DNA of 8,042 nucleotides, from positions 1 to 8,042 of the forward strand of contig CANLCA010000109.1 of NCBI GenBank assembly GCA_947487925.1, read 5' to 3'. This DNA is from Verrucomicrobiales bacterium (GTDB lineage: Bacteria > Verrucomicrobiota > Verrucomicrobiia > Limisphaerales > F1-80-MAGS106). The notes beneath the pieces are model-generated. The model ran no database searches and had not been told where the DNA came from. It was given only the letters and a program-made list of their open reading frames with translations. The translations under genes were made by a program, and so were the position numbers. Position 1 is the first letter of the stretch. Each line of letters starts with the position of its first letter. Below are positions 1 through 5,958 of the stretch, in pieces.

Positions 1-1
1 C

Positions 2-181
2 ACCAGCACGGGCGTGTATTCGGGAAGGGTGCCGCTGCCCTCCAAAGGGTACACCGCGTTCATGGTGGAAATGACCTACGATCAGCCTGGTTCGGAGGCC
101 CCCTTCAAATTCACCACGGGCGTCAAAGTGCTGCCGGACATCGAACCCTTCCCCGGTCCCACGGCCAAACCGCCTCGATAA
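2..181 (+). CDS. C-terminal end of a PhoPQ-activated pathogenicity-related (PqaA-like) protein, partial
   Basis: An open frame runs from the window edge to a TAA at 179-181 and gives the last 59 residues of a protein whose start lies outside the window. The segment GYTAFMVEMTYDQPG, followed by FKFTTGVKVLPDIEPFP, resembles the C-terminal beta-rich end of the PhoPQ-activated pathogenicity-related family. That family usually ends with a G-[WY]-T-A-F-x-V-E stretch and then a TT-x-V-x-V-P-D motif. Family members are exported alpha/beta-hydrolase-like proteins of unclear substrate, common in Verrucomicrobiota and Planctomycetota. The catalytic part is not in the window, so activity cannot be judged. 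The tail after the family match is proline-rich. The family call rests on a short C-terminal match made from memory; another beta-sandwich-ended hydrolase is possible. Confidence 0.6.
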   Translation, partial: TSTGVYSGRVPLPSKGYTAFMVEMTYDQPGSEAPFKFTTGVKVLPDIEPFPGPTAKPPR

Positions 182-361
182 ACGAAGATCCACAACGGGG
201 GCGTGAATGCACGGAGAGTCGTTCCTTGCAACCCTCAGAGCCCGTCCCTGGCGGATACTCGCATGAAGACTCCTGGCCAAATTCCTACCCGCTTTAAGTC
301 CGCTTGGGAATGCCTTCGATCGTTTTCGGTTGTGTGAGTGACTTTTTAGTTCGCGTAGAAT
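182..361. other. Intergenic stretch without a recognisable gene
   Basis: This lies between the stop of the PqaA-like gene and the reconstructed end of the DUF1501 remnant, which runs towards it. I read it in all frames and found neither a family match nor a strong hairpin followed by a T-tract. A 24-codon frame begins with ATG at 263 and has no ribosome binding site or recognisable content. Confidence 0.5.
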
Positions 362-733
362 TCAACCTTGCCCCTGCAATTCAGGGATGGGTTTGCCGTG
401 TTGGCAGTATCGAGATTGGGTGACCCGAAAAATCAGGAATGGTGGTTCGCCCAGCATCGATTCCAAGGTGATGGTAGATCGTGCCCAGAAAATCTCCCGT
501 CCTGGCGGGTCGATCAACGACATTCTCCCAACGCGAGTCGGTAAGCTCCGATCACTCCCCCCGTCTGGATGCCGCCGCTGGCCCGGAGATTAGAAAACGC
601 GTTGGGCCAATGGTCGCGGCTAGGCTGAACCGTTCCGGTGGGCCCGCTCGCCACGCCGCCACCGCTGCAGCCCTGGCAACGACAGGCTTCCGAACGTTGT
701 GAGCCCGGTGCTCAAAAATTCCCGGCGCTGCAT
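362..733 (-). pseudogene. Degraded DUF1501 gene: Tat-type N-terminus joined to a frameshifted C-terminus, middle deleted
   Basis: Read from an ATG at 733, the minus strand gives MQRREFLSTGLTTFGSLSLP followed by GL, a twin-arginine-type leader typical of DUF1501 proteins, then runs to a stop at 622-620. In another frame, from about 618, it reads SRDHWPNAFSNLRASGG and then IQTGGVIGA, the RDHWP block near the DUF1501 C-terminus. An extra T at 543/544 shifts the frame again, giving TDSRWENVVDRPARTGDFLG, then TIYHHLGIDAGRTTIPDFSG and HPISIL. One more shift near 402 gives GKPIPEL and a TGA at 364-362. Intact family members are about 440-490 residues; here only about 23 N-terminal and 85-90 C-terminal residues survive, so 330-370 codons are missing. 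It starts 44 nt after the PQQ-like gene on the same strand, so it was probably once co-transcribed with it. Two single-base shifts could be sequencing errors; the missing core could not. Confidence 0.85.
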
Positions 734-758
734 TGGACCAGGGCAAACGGACCCGGCA

Positions 759-775
759 CTCGGATTTCCGCCGAG
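759..775 (-). other. Small hairpin just after the PQQ-like gene stop
   Basis: The arms CTCGG (759-763) and CCGAG (771-775) can form a 5-bp stem with a 7-nt loop, beginning 3 nt after the TGA of the upstream minus-strand gene. No T-tract follows, so intrinsic termination is not supported. It could be an intercistronic element of the former PQQ-DUF1501 operon, or chance. Confidence 0.2.
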
Positions 776-777
776 CA

Positions 778-2163
778 TCAAGGTGTCCCCTTCTCTTTGA
801 TGCAATAAAGAAACCGCTCGCCGCGCAGGTAGAGTTCGTGGTCCACAAGCGCGGGGGAAGCACTGAAGATGTCATTGAGATGGTTGACGGCTAGGAGGGT
901 GTTGTCGCCGTTGTGTCGGAGGACCACGGTCGCCCCATCGCGGGCAGTAATGTAGAGACGGCCATCGGCGGCGACCGGTGAAGCGAATATGAAGTCTCTG
1001 AGGCCGTCTAGGCGGAGAGGTTCGCCTCGCGGTTTGCCGGTGACAGGTTCTAGTCGGGAAAGCACGTTCTGATTATGCCTCAAAAAATACAGAGTGTCTT
1101 CGTACAACAGAGGAGATGAAACATACGGCGTGAGCCGGTTTAGTTTCCACGCGACACGGTCCGTGTCCGTGATGTCCCCCTTCGCCCCCGCGAGGCGGAT
1201 CGCCAGCATGGCCTGCCAATCGTAGCTGTTGCCTGCGAAGACCATCCCATGCCCCGCCACAGGAGAGGAAACCACGTTACGCGAAAGGCCCGCACACTCC
1301 CAGAGCATCATGCCCGTGGCCAGGTCGTAGCCGCGCACCCGCTTGGTGGCGCTGATGACGATTTGCTGCTTGCCCTCGTGCTCAACCACTAGCGGGGTCG
1401 ACCATGAGGTCTTTTCGTCACGTACGATTTTCCAGATCTCCCGACCGGTTCGCTTGTCGAAAGAGGCCAGGAAAGATTCACCTTCATGATCCCAGCAAAC
1501 AATGAGCTTGTCCCCATACAACACAGGGGAACTGCCCTCGCCATGGGCATGGAGGGTTTGCATTTGCCCAAAGTCCTTATGCCACTTCTGCTCTCCTCGA
1601 AAATCGAGGCAATACAGGCCGCGCGACCCAAAGAACGCATACACGCTCTCGCCGTCGGTGACCGGTGAGTTGGAAGCCAGACTGGCGGTCTCGTGGCCCC
1701 CCTCATGGGGAAACTCCTCTCGTACAACTTTTTTCCAAACCAGCTTCCCATCGCGACGGCTCAAGGCGGCAACCAAAAACTGATGGCGATGCGTGACAGG
1801 CACATTGTCATGGGTGCCCGGGGCTTTGTCGTAGACAGGTTTCTGGGCATCTCCCACAGCCGAAGCCGCAGTGACGAAAACAAAGTCACCATAAACGATG
1901 GGAGTGGAATGGCCCTTTCCAGGCAGTGGAATCTTCCAAAGGACATTGTTGGTTTCGCTCCAAAGCATAGGCGGATGAGCCATGGGCGCGACCCCGGTTG
2001 CCAGAGGCCCGCGCCATTGCGGCCAGTAGCGGAGCGTCTCCACCCTGGCACCGTCCCCAACGTCAATCGCCAGCGTCGAAACAACCAACCAGCAGCCCGC
2101 AGAGAGTGAAAGGGGAATCCATCGCACGATGGAGTACTTTACACCATGAACAGTGTCTGGCAA
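778..2163 (-). CDS. Exported PQQ-like beta-propeller repeat protein (BamB/PQQ_2-like), first copy
   Basis: The encoded protein has 461 residues from a TTG start chosen because AGGAAGG (2177-2171) lies 7 nt upstream; a further TTG at 2211 and a GTG at 2127 are in frame. Residues 14-33 are hydrophobic after basic residues, which suggests an N-terminal export signal. The mature part opens with WPQWRGP (47-53) and continues with VLWKIPLPGKGHSTPIVYGD, the usual first blade of PQQ-like WD-type propellers in this phylum. Blade signatures follow: DGKLVWKK (138-145), SPVTDGESVYAFFGSRGLYC (166-185), RTGREIW (238-244), LATGMMLW (281-288) and ASPALVDHELYL (435-446). The fold is a scaffold found in BamB, quinoprotein dehydrogenases and many proteins without cofactor; nothing here proves PQQ binding. 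It is paralogous to the propeller at 4642-5958. The gene downstream on this strand is the broken DUF1501 relic, so its former partner is lost. Substrate and partner are unknown. Confidence 0.88.
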   Translation of the reverse strand: MPDTVHGVKYSIVRWIPLSLSAGCWLVVSTLAIDVGDGARVETLRYWPQWRGPLATGVAPMAHPPMLWSETNNVLWKIPLPGKGHSTPIVYGDFVFVTAASAVGDAQKPVYDKAPGTHDNVPVTHRHQFLVAALSRRDGKLVWKKVVREEFPHEGGHETASLASNSPVTDGESVYAFFGSRGLYCLDFRGEQKWHKDFGQMQTLHAHGEGSSPVLYGDKLIVCWDHEGESFLASFDKRTGREIWKIVRDEKTSWSTPLVVEHEGKQQIVISATKRVRGYDLATGMMLWECAGLSRNVVSSPVAGHGMVFAGNSYDWQAMLAIRLAGAKGDITDTDRVAWKLNRLTPYVSSPLLYEDTLYFLRHNQNVLSRLEPVTGKPRGEPLRLDGLRDFIFASPVAADGRLYITARDGATVVLRHNGDNTLLAVNHLNDIFSASPALVDHELYLRGERFLYCIKEKGTP

Positions 2164-2170
2164 CGGCGTT

Positions 2171-2177
2171 CCTTCCT
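2171..2177 (-). promoter_or_regulatory. Strong Shine-Dalgarno that supports the TTG start at 2163
   Basis: The minus strand reads AGGAAGG, then seven bases, then TTG (2163-2161). This is the best ribosome binding site among the possible starts of the PQQ-like gene and decides the start chosen here. Other genes in the window have weak or no such motif. Confidence 0.55.
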
Positions 2178-2275
2178 GCCGCGGTGTTTCTTCCTCCCAG
2201 CAGTGAACCAAGCATGTTCCCCTGGGCCTAAAGGCTGAGATAGGGAGACTAGAATCGAGGGAATACTTTCGAAAT

Positions 2276-2303
2276 GCATTTTAGAAAAGGCATTTTAGAA
2301 AAG
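2276..2303. repeat. Perfect tandem duplication of a 14-bp unit with near-palindromic core
   Basis: GCATTTTAGAAAAG occurs at 2276-2289 and again at 2290-2303 with no gap. Each unit contains TTTT-AG-AAAA, a short interrupted palindrome, so the same face of the element recurs every 14 bp between two divergent genes. It may be a paired operator, a duplicated promoter element or a replication-slippage product. Confidence 0.8.
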
Positions 2304-2426
2304 GGTTGCCTTGCGTTCGAGCAGAGGCAGTATCGGGACTGAACCTTGAACCCCCTCTCGAAGCATCGCCGAAACCGAAGCACCTTTGAGCAGTGGAAGC
2401 GCCAGCCACGCCGGGCAAGCCTGGAT

Positions 2427-2480
2427 GGTGAGGGGTCGAAAGATGCGGGATAGACTCGCTGAATCACCGACAATCACCGA
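2427..2480 (+). promoter_or_regulatory. Possible folded leader with alternative pairing ahead of the prepilin-like gene
   Basis: GGTGA (2427-2431) is complementary to TCACC in each of two direct repeats of AATCACCGA (2462-2470 and 2472-2480). Between them, GCGGG (2445-2449) can pair with CTCGC (2455-2459) across a five-base loop, with one G-U pair. The element ends 23 nt before the ATG at 2504. It does not fit the cyclic-di-GMP riboswitch consensus as I know it. Functional folding is speculative. Confidence 0.2.
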
Positions 2481-2503
2481 GTTCGTGTGTGAACAAACCA
2501 ACC

Positions 2504-3232
2504 ATGAGATCCACCGTCGCTAGATTCCTCAAGCCGAACAGAAGCGGACGTCAGCGCGTCGCTGGGTTTACGCTAATAGAGTTGCTGGTGGTGATCGCGA
2601 TCATCGCCATCCTAGCGGGAATGCTCCTTCCCGCGTTGAGCAAAGCCAAGGCCATGGGGAAAAAGACAAAGTGCACGAGCAATCTGCACAACATGGGATT
2701 GGCCATGCTCATGTACGCAGATGACAACGACGCTTACGTTCCTCGCGGAAACAACCCCGTCTGGTGGCAAGTGCTGACACCCATGCTTGGTGGAAATGCC
2801 AAGGACGGTTATAAGAAGGTTCAGATCTACACATGCCCGAGCTATCCCGACAAGAGGCAATTGATTTGTTATGTGGTCAATGCCTGGACATTCACCAACC
2901 CTCGAGACAAGGTGGGGACCGAGGTGACCGGAATGGCCCGAATCACCAAGATTCAGCAACCCACTGATACCATTTATTTCGCAGACAACGAGAACGGAGC
3001 CTGGCGCCCAATCATCGCCACCTTAGGCGCGTTCGGCTCCACCGAGTTGAACGATGTTTGGAGTCCGAGCCATCTGCCCTTCAACGCGGGAAGCAAACGA
3101 TTGAATAGCGAACGAAGGGTGGCGAGCGCCCGCCATGGCCGTGGATCAAACCTCATGTTTTACGACGGTCACGCAGGCTGGAAGAAAGCGGAGCTGATGG
3201 TCGTGGACGATTGGCGAGAGCAGCGGTATTAG
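2504..3232 (+). CDS. Prepilin-like protein with N-terminal cleavage/methylation leader and C-terminal H-X9-DG motif
   Basis: The encoded protein has 242 residues from ATG 2504; a GTG at 2489 in the same frame would add five. A basic leader ends at Gly21, followed by FTLIELLVVIAIIAILAG, the type IV prepilin/pseudopilin signature: prepilin peptidase should cut after Gly21, and Glu26 is the conserved +5 residue. The helix continues with LLPALSKAKAMGKKTKCTSN and LHNMGLAMLMYADDND, wording typical of the expanded pseudopilin families of Verrucomicrobiota. A TCPSYPDK segment follows in the globular part. Near the end, His211 is separated by exactly nine residues from Asp221-Gly222, the H-X9-DG motif of prepilin-processing-associated proteins (DUF1559-like). 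No secretion ATPase, prepilin peptidase or other pilus gene is nearby, so this is an orphan copy. It is probably anchored in the inner membrane with a periplasmic domain; its role is not known. Confidence 0.9.
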   Translation: MRSTVARFLKPNRSGRQRVAGFTLIELLVVIAIIAILAGMLLPALSKAKAMGKKTKCTSNLHNMGLAMLMYADDNDAYVPRGNNPVWWQVLTPMLGGNAKDGYKKVQIYTCPSYPDKRQLICYVVNAWTFTNPRDKVGTEVTGMARITKIQQPTDTIYFADNENGAWRPIIATLGAFGSTELNDVWSPSHLPFNAGSKRLNSERRVASARHGRGSNLMFYDGHAGWKKAELMVVDDWREQRY

Positions 3233-3250
3233 GTCGGCGAAGCTCCCCCT

Positions 3251-4420
3251 TCATTGAGCGCTCAACCCCTTTAGAAGTGTCCGGTAATGGAGGACGTTGT
3301 ATTCCCGCGATGCTGTCTCCTTGAACCCGGATTTCTGGATCCCCGCAGCGACCCCGAGCATGTGGGCAGCACCCCAAGGCACCACGATCATTTCTGACTT
3401 CAACAGCTCCTTCTGAATTTCGTTCAGCAGATGCTCGTTGCGCCGGGTTAGCAAGTCGTCGAACAAGTGTTTCGTCAGCTCAACATCTTGGGCCTCTTGG
3501 ATCACCTGAAGGATCACCTCCGCAGTCAAACCTTGTGAATGAACGAGGGTTGCCAGATTCAGAAACTCGATCGACTTCGCGGAAAACACCTCAACATCCA
3601 CGTCCGCCTGGCGCGGGTGTCCCTGGGTGGGTTCAAATTTCTCCTTCTGTTCGGACAAACCAAGAGAAGTTGCCGCCCGCTTGTAGGTAATCGGATGTTT
3701 GAGAAGATTTTTTCGGTCGGTGACCCCCTCCAAGAGAATCGCGGAGTTGGTCGGAAATGATTTCGTGATTTCCTGGTAAAAGGCGGCCTCACCAATGTGC
3801 ATCATCGGAATCAAGTGGATTGTTTTCCCGTCGTTGCGAACATATTGCCTGGCACGCACGGCCAGCCTGTCTGAACGCAAATCCAAAAAACCCGCACTAA
3901 AGTGGTCGACTGCCAGGGAACAACACACAAGGAAATAAACAAAAAAGGAGGGAGCCAAAACGAATATATTCACAGAGACGAATCCAATGAGATTTCGCCA
4001 GGAGAACGGCTTGGTGCCGACCCGGCCCTCACTGACCAGAGGCCATCCAAATTTGAGCCCGCCCTGGATCCCGACCAGCAGACTCAACCCGAGAAGAACC
4101 TGACACAACGAAACGCACCACCCGATCTGACCCAAAAGGTCGAAACGATAGATGGTGAGCGGAATTGTCACGAGAAACACCACGGGGCCAAACAGCGTTA
4201 TCGGCAGAAAGAATCGCTTGGGAATCATGGGCGTCATCCCCATCAAGAGATAGGTCAGGACCACGGTCAGGAAGCTGAACAGGTACACGAGCCCTCTCAA
4301 CCCGGTCAAAGCATGAACGCCCAAAAATTGGATGAGGCTGTCATCGATCAACGAAAGAACCGCATCGGCCAGGAAGAGGCCGAGGCACAGACTGAGTAAG
4401 ATAGTGACGAATTTCTTCAA
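3251..4420 (-). CDS. Membrane protein with C-terminal TraB/TIKI-like (TraB/GumN) domain
   Basis: The encoded protein has 389 residues. The TTG at 4420 is the only usual start codon after an in-frame TAG 30 nt upstream, and the hydrophobic run begins straight after it, so this start is well constrained. The N-terminal half has about five membrane segments, near residues 4-25, 40-62, 70-90, 100-118 and 143-172. A soluble domain from about residue 185 carries the pattern expected of TraB/PrgY/TIKI proteins: MMHIGEAAFY with His208, AILLEG with Glu231, RRNEHLL near 326-332, and VVPWGAAHMLG with a GxxH motif ending at His353. TIKI relatives are metal-dependent proteases; PrgY/TraB proteins act against peptide pheromones. 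Whether this protein is a protease, and which substrate it has, cannot be read here. The membrane part lies before the domain, unlike GumN-type secreted forms. It converges on the prepilin-like gene with an 18-nt gap and is divergent from the second propeller operon. Confidence 0.75.
   Translation of the reverse strand: MKKFVTILLSLCLGLFLADAVLSLIDDSLIQFLGVHALTGLRGLVYLFSFLTVVLTYLLMGMTPMIPKRFFLPITLFGPVVFLVTIPLTIYRFDLLGQIGWCVSLCQVLLGLSLLVGIQGGLKFGWPLVSEGRVGTKPFSWRNLIGFVSVNIFVLAPSFFVYFLVCCSLAVDHFSAGFLDLRSDRLAVRARQYVRNDGKTIHLIPMMHIGEAAFYQEITKSFPTNSAILLEGVTDRKNLLKHPITYKRAATSLGLSEQKEKFEPTQGHPRQADVDVEVFSAKSIEFLNLATLVHSQGLTAEVILQVIQEAQDVELTKHLFDDLLTRRNEHLLNEIQKELLKSEMIVVPWGAAHMLGVAAGIQKSGFKETASREYNVLHYRTLLKGLSAQ
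3254..3265. repeat. Perfect 12-bp palindrome over the last codons of the TraB-like gene
   Basis: TTGAGCGCTCAA is a perfect palindrome that begins just after (on the plus strand) the TGA of the minus-strand gene, in the convergent junction. With no spacer it could form at best a short two-bp-smaller hairpin, and no T-tract follows. It may be a protein site or chance. Confidence 0.3.
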
Positions 4421-4583
4421 GAAACGCCTGGTGTCGAGGGCTGGAACCTAAGCCAGGAACGACCTCCCAGCAAGGAATAAGAACATTCTCTAGCCAGACG
4501 CCATTTTCCGGGGCGGGTCGATCGCGCTGCATAGCCTACGGCTCTTGACCAATCACCCGCAGACAGGGAACCCACTCCTTGAG

Positions 4584-4598
4584 CCTGGGTCACCCAGG
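4584..4598. promoter_or_regulatory. 15-bp GC-rich palindrome, candidate operator or 5'-UTR hairpin
   Basis: CCTGGGT (4584-4590), one base, then ACCCAGG (4592-4598) is a perfect dyad with 7-bp arms. It can also fold as a 6-bp stem with a TCA loop. It sits 43 bp upstream of the second propeller gene. TTGAGC (4579-4584) and TAATCC (4601-4606), 16 bp apart, flank it as a weak sigma-70-like pair; the -10 match is poor. If that promoter is real, the dyad fills its spacer, a usual repressor position. Confidence 0.4.
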
Positions 4599-4633
4599 AG
4601 TAATCCTTTACGAGTTCTGGAAGGATTCTTACC

Positions 4634-4645
4634 ATGCCGCTATGA
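4634..4645 (+). promoter_or_regulatory. Three-codon ORF (M-P-L-stop) overlapping the next start codon by ATGA
   Basis: ATG CCG CTA TGA is preceded by GGAAGG (4619-4624) with a 9-nt spacing. Its TGA overlaps the ATG at 4642 as ATGA. The same GGAAGG is 17 nt from the 4642 start, too far for normal initiation, so ribosomes might reach 4642 through this mini-ORF. Initiation by another route cannot be excluded. Confidence 0.3.
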
Positions 4646-5958
4646 AATCACGGTCGGCCTTCAAAACACTCACCCGATCACTGTGCCTCTGCGGTCTTTT
4701 GTGCGCACTCTTAAGCTCAGCGGCGCTCGGTGAAAACTGGCCCGCGTGGCGAGGGCCGCATGGCGACGGACGCTGCGACGAAACACGGCTTCCACTCCGG
4801 TGGGGCACGAATCAAAACGTTCGGTGGCGCGTTCCGCTGCCGGAACGGGGCAACTCGACTCCCATTGTGTGGGGCGACCGTGTCTTGGTCACCCAAGCCT
4901 CTGAAAAAGGCCGCCAACGCACGCTCCTATGCTTTGATCGCGGCACTGGCAAAGTGTTGTGGACCAGAGGATCCACGGTTGAAAACCCGGAGCCGACTCA
5001 TGACACGAACCCCCAGTGCGGTTCCTCGCCAGTCACCGACGGCGAGCGAGTCGTCGCATGGTTCGGTTCAGCAGGCTTGTATTGCTACGATCTCACCGGG
5101 AACGAACTTTGGCATCGCGACCTGGGACCGCAACGGCACATCTGGGGCAATGCGTCCTCGCCCGTTTTGCACGCCGGTTTCTGCTTCCTGAATTTCGGCC
5201 CTGGCGAACCCAGTTTCCTGCTCGCGGTCGATGCCAAAACCGGGAAGGACGTTTGGAGGATCACCGAACCGAACGCCGACTCGGGCGAAAAGAAGCCGGG
5301 CCAGGAGAAAACAGTGTGGATCGGTTCCTGGAGCACGCCGCTCATCGTGAAAGCCGGAGCGCGTGACGAACTGCTCATGAGCTGGCCCAACCGTCTGATC
5401 GCCTTTGAGCCGAGGACTGGAAGGGAGCTTTGGTCCTGTCGCGGCCTTAACCCGCTGGTCTACACATCACCACTCCACGACGCGGCGAGCCAAGCAGTTG
5501 TCGCCATGGGCGGCTTTAGTGGGATGGCGCTCGCCGTGATGGCAGGAGGTGCTGGTGATGTCACGGAATCACGCCGGCTTTGGCATCATCCCAGAACGAA
5601 GCAGCGGATCGGGTCGGGGGTGATTCACAAGGGCCACATCTATATCCAAAACGACCCGGGAGTAGCCGAATGCTGGGAATTGCAGACCGGCAAACTGGTG
5701 TGGGAAGAGCGCCTCGCTGGGGCATCCCCAAAAGGCGACTCATGGTCTTCTATGGTGCTGGCGGGCGACCGCCTCTACGTGATCAACCAAGGGGGTGATA
5801 CGTTCGTCCTCAGAGCGAGCCCGAAGTTCGAAATCATGGCCACCAATTCGATTGGTGAAACGACCATGGCGTCGCTTGCGCCCTCCGATGGCGAGATATT
5901 CATCCGCACCTACCAGCACCTTTGGTCTGTCAACGATTCGCAAAAACCCTCCCCATGA
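4642..5958 (+). CDS. Exported PQQ-like beta-propeller repeat protein, second copy
   Basis: The encoded protein has 438 residues. ATG 4642 is chosen because it is followed by a textbook signal peptide: KSRSAFKTLTR, a hydrophobic core, and SAALG before ENWPAWRGP, with cleavage likely near residue 30. A TTG at 4579 in frame would add 21 residues ahead of the signal and is less likely. After WPAWRGP comes VRWRVPLPERGNSTPIVWGD (60-79), the counterpart of the first blade in the other propeller. Further blades show TGKVLWTRG (102-110), SSPVTDGERVVAWFGSAGLY (128-147), TGNELWHRDLG (152-162), AKTGKDVWRITEP (198-210) and PRTGRELWSCRG (257-268). The protein is probably periplasmic and a scaffold or binding protein; PQQ binding is not shown. 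Its TGA overlaps the ATG of the hydroxyproline dehydratase gene as ATGA, so the two are translated from one message. The two propellers share architecture but are clearly diverged, so the duplication is not recent. Confidence 0.88.
   Translation: MKSRSAFKTLTRSLCLCGLLCALLSSAALGENWPAWRGPHGDGRCDETRLPLRWGTNQNVRWRVPLPERGNSTPIVWGDRVLVTQASEKGRQRTLLCFDRGTGKVLWTRGSTVENPEPTHDTNPQCGSSPVTDGERVVAWFGSAGLYCYDLTGNELWHRDLGPQRHIWGNASSPVLHAGFCFLNFGPGEPSFLLAVDAKTGKDVWRITEPNADSGEKKPGQEKTVWIGSWSTPLIVKAGARDELLMSWPNRLIAFEPRTGRELWSCRGLNPLVYTSPLHDAASQAVVAMGGFSGMALAVMAGGAGDVTESRRLWHHPRTKQRIGSGVIHKGHIYIQNDPGVAECWELQTGKLVWEERLAGASPKGDSWSSMVLAGDRLYVINQGGDTFVLRASPKFEIMATNSIGETTMASLAPSDGEIFIRTYQHLWSVNDSQKPSP

Larger units (their letters stand above)
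2164..2503. promoter_or_regulatory. Divergent intergenic region between the first PQQ-like gene and the prepilin-like gene
   Basis: About 340 bp separate two divergent starts, so promoters for both genes should lie here. The stretch around 2260-2310 is clearly A+T-richer than its surroundings and contains the 14-bp tandem repeat described separately. On the minus strand each repeat unit contains TAAAAT, which resembles a -10 box, but no good -35 box lies at the right distance. On the plus strand I see no convincing sigma-70 pair. The last 80 bases before the prepilin-like gene contain GC-rich complementary segments that could fold. Confidence 0.45.

Noticed and set aside
263..337. 24-codon plus-strand ORF starting with ATG AAG
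   Set aside because: It has no ribosome binding site, no recognisable content and a length expected by chance.
481..702. Plus-strand frames of about 70 codons over the DUF1501 remnant
   Set aside because: They show no recognisable protein, while the opposite strand carries clear DUF1501 blocks across the same bases.
552..875. 107-codon minus-strand frame running from the end of the PQQ-like gene into the remnant
   Set aside because: It crosses the real stop of the propeller gene in another frame and does not match DUF1501 in its reading frame.
778..2163. Lipoprotein signal at the SAGC in the first propeller
   Set aside because: Position -3 does not fit the lipobox, and the hydrophobic run continues past the Cys, so cleavage there is unlikely.
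2395..2488. Cyclic-di-GMP (GEMM) riboswitch ahead of the prepilin-like gene
   Set aside because: GGGCAA and GAAA are present, but the flanking consensus segments, such as the GCAAAGCC part and the GGTAGC helix, are missing or in the wrong order.
3233..3250. Bidirectional terminator in the convergent junction
   Set aside because: The 18-nt gap has no stem of useful length followed by a T-tract on either strand.
3902..4399. 165-codon open frame on the plus strand, antisense to the TraB-like gene
   Set aside because: It is very rich in Gln, Glu, His and Asn, has no family match, and lies wholly opposite the membrane-segment region of a well supported gene. Antisense of hydrophobic codons gives this composition.
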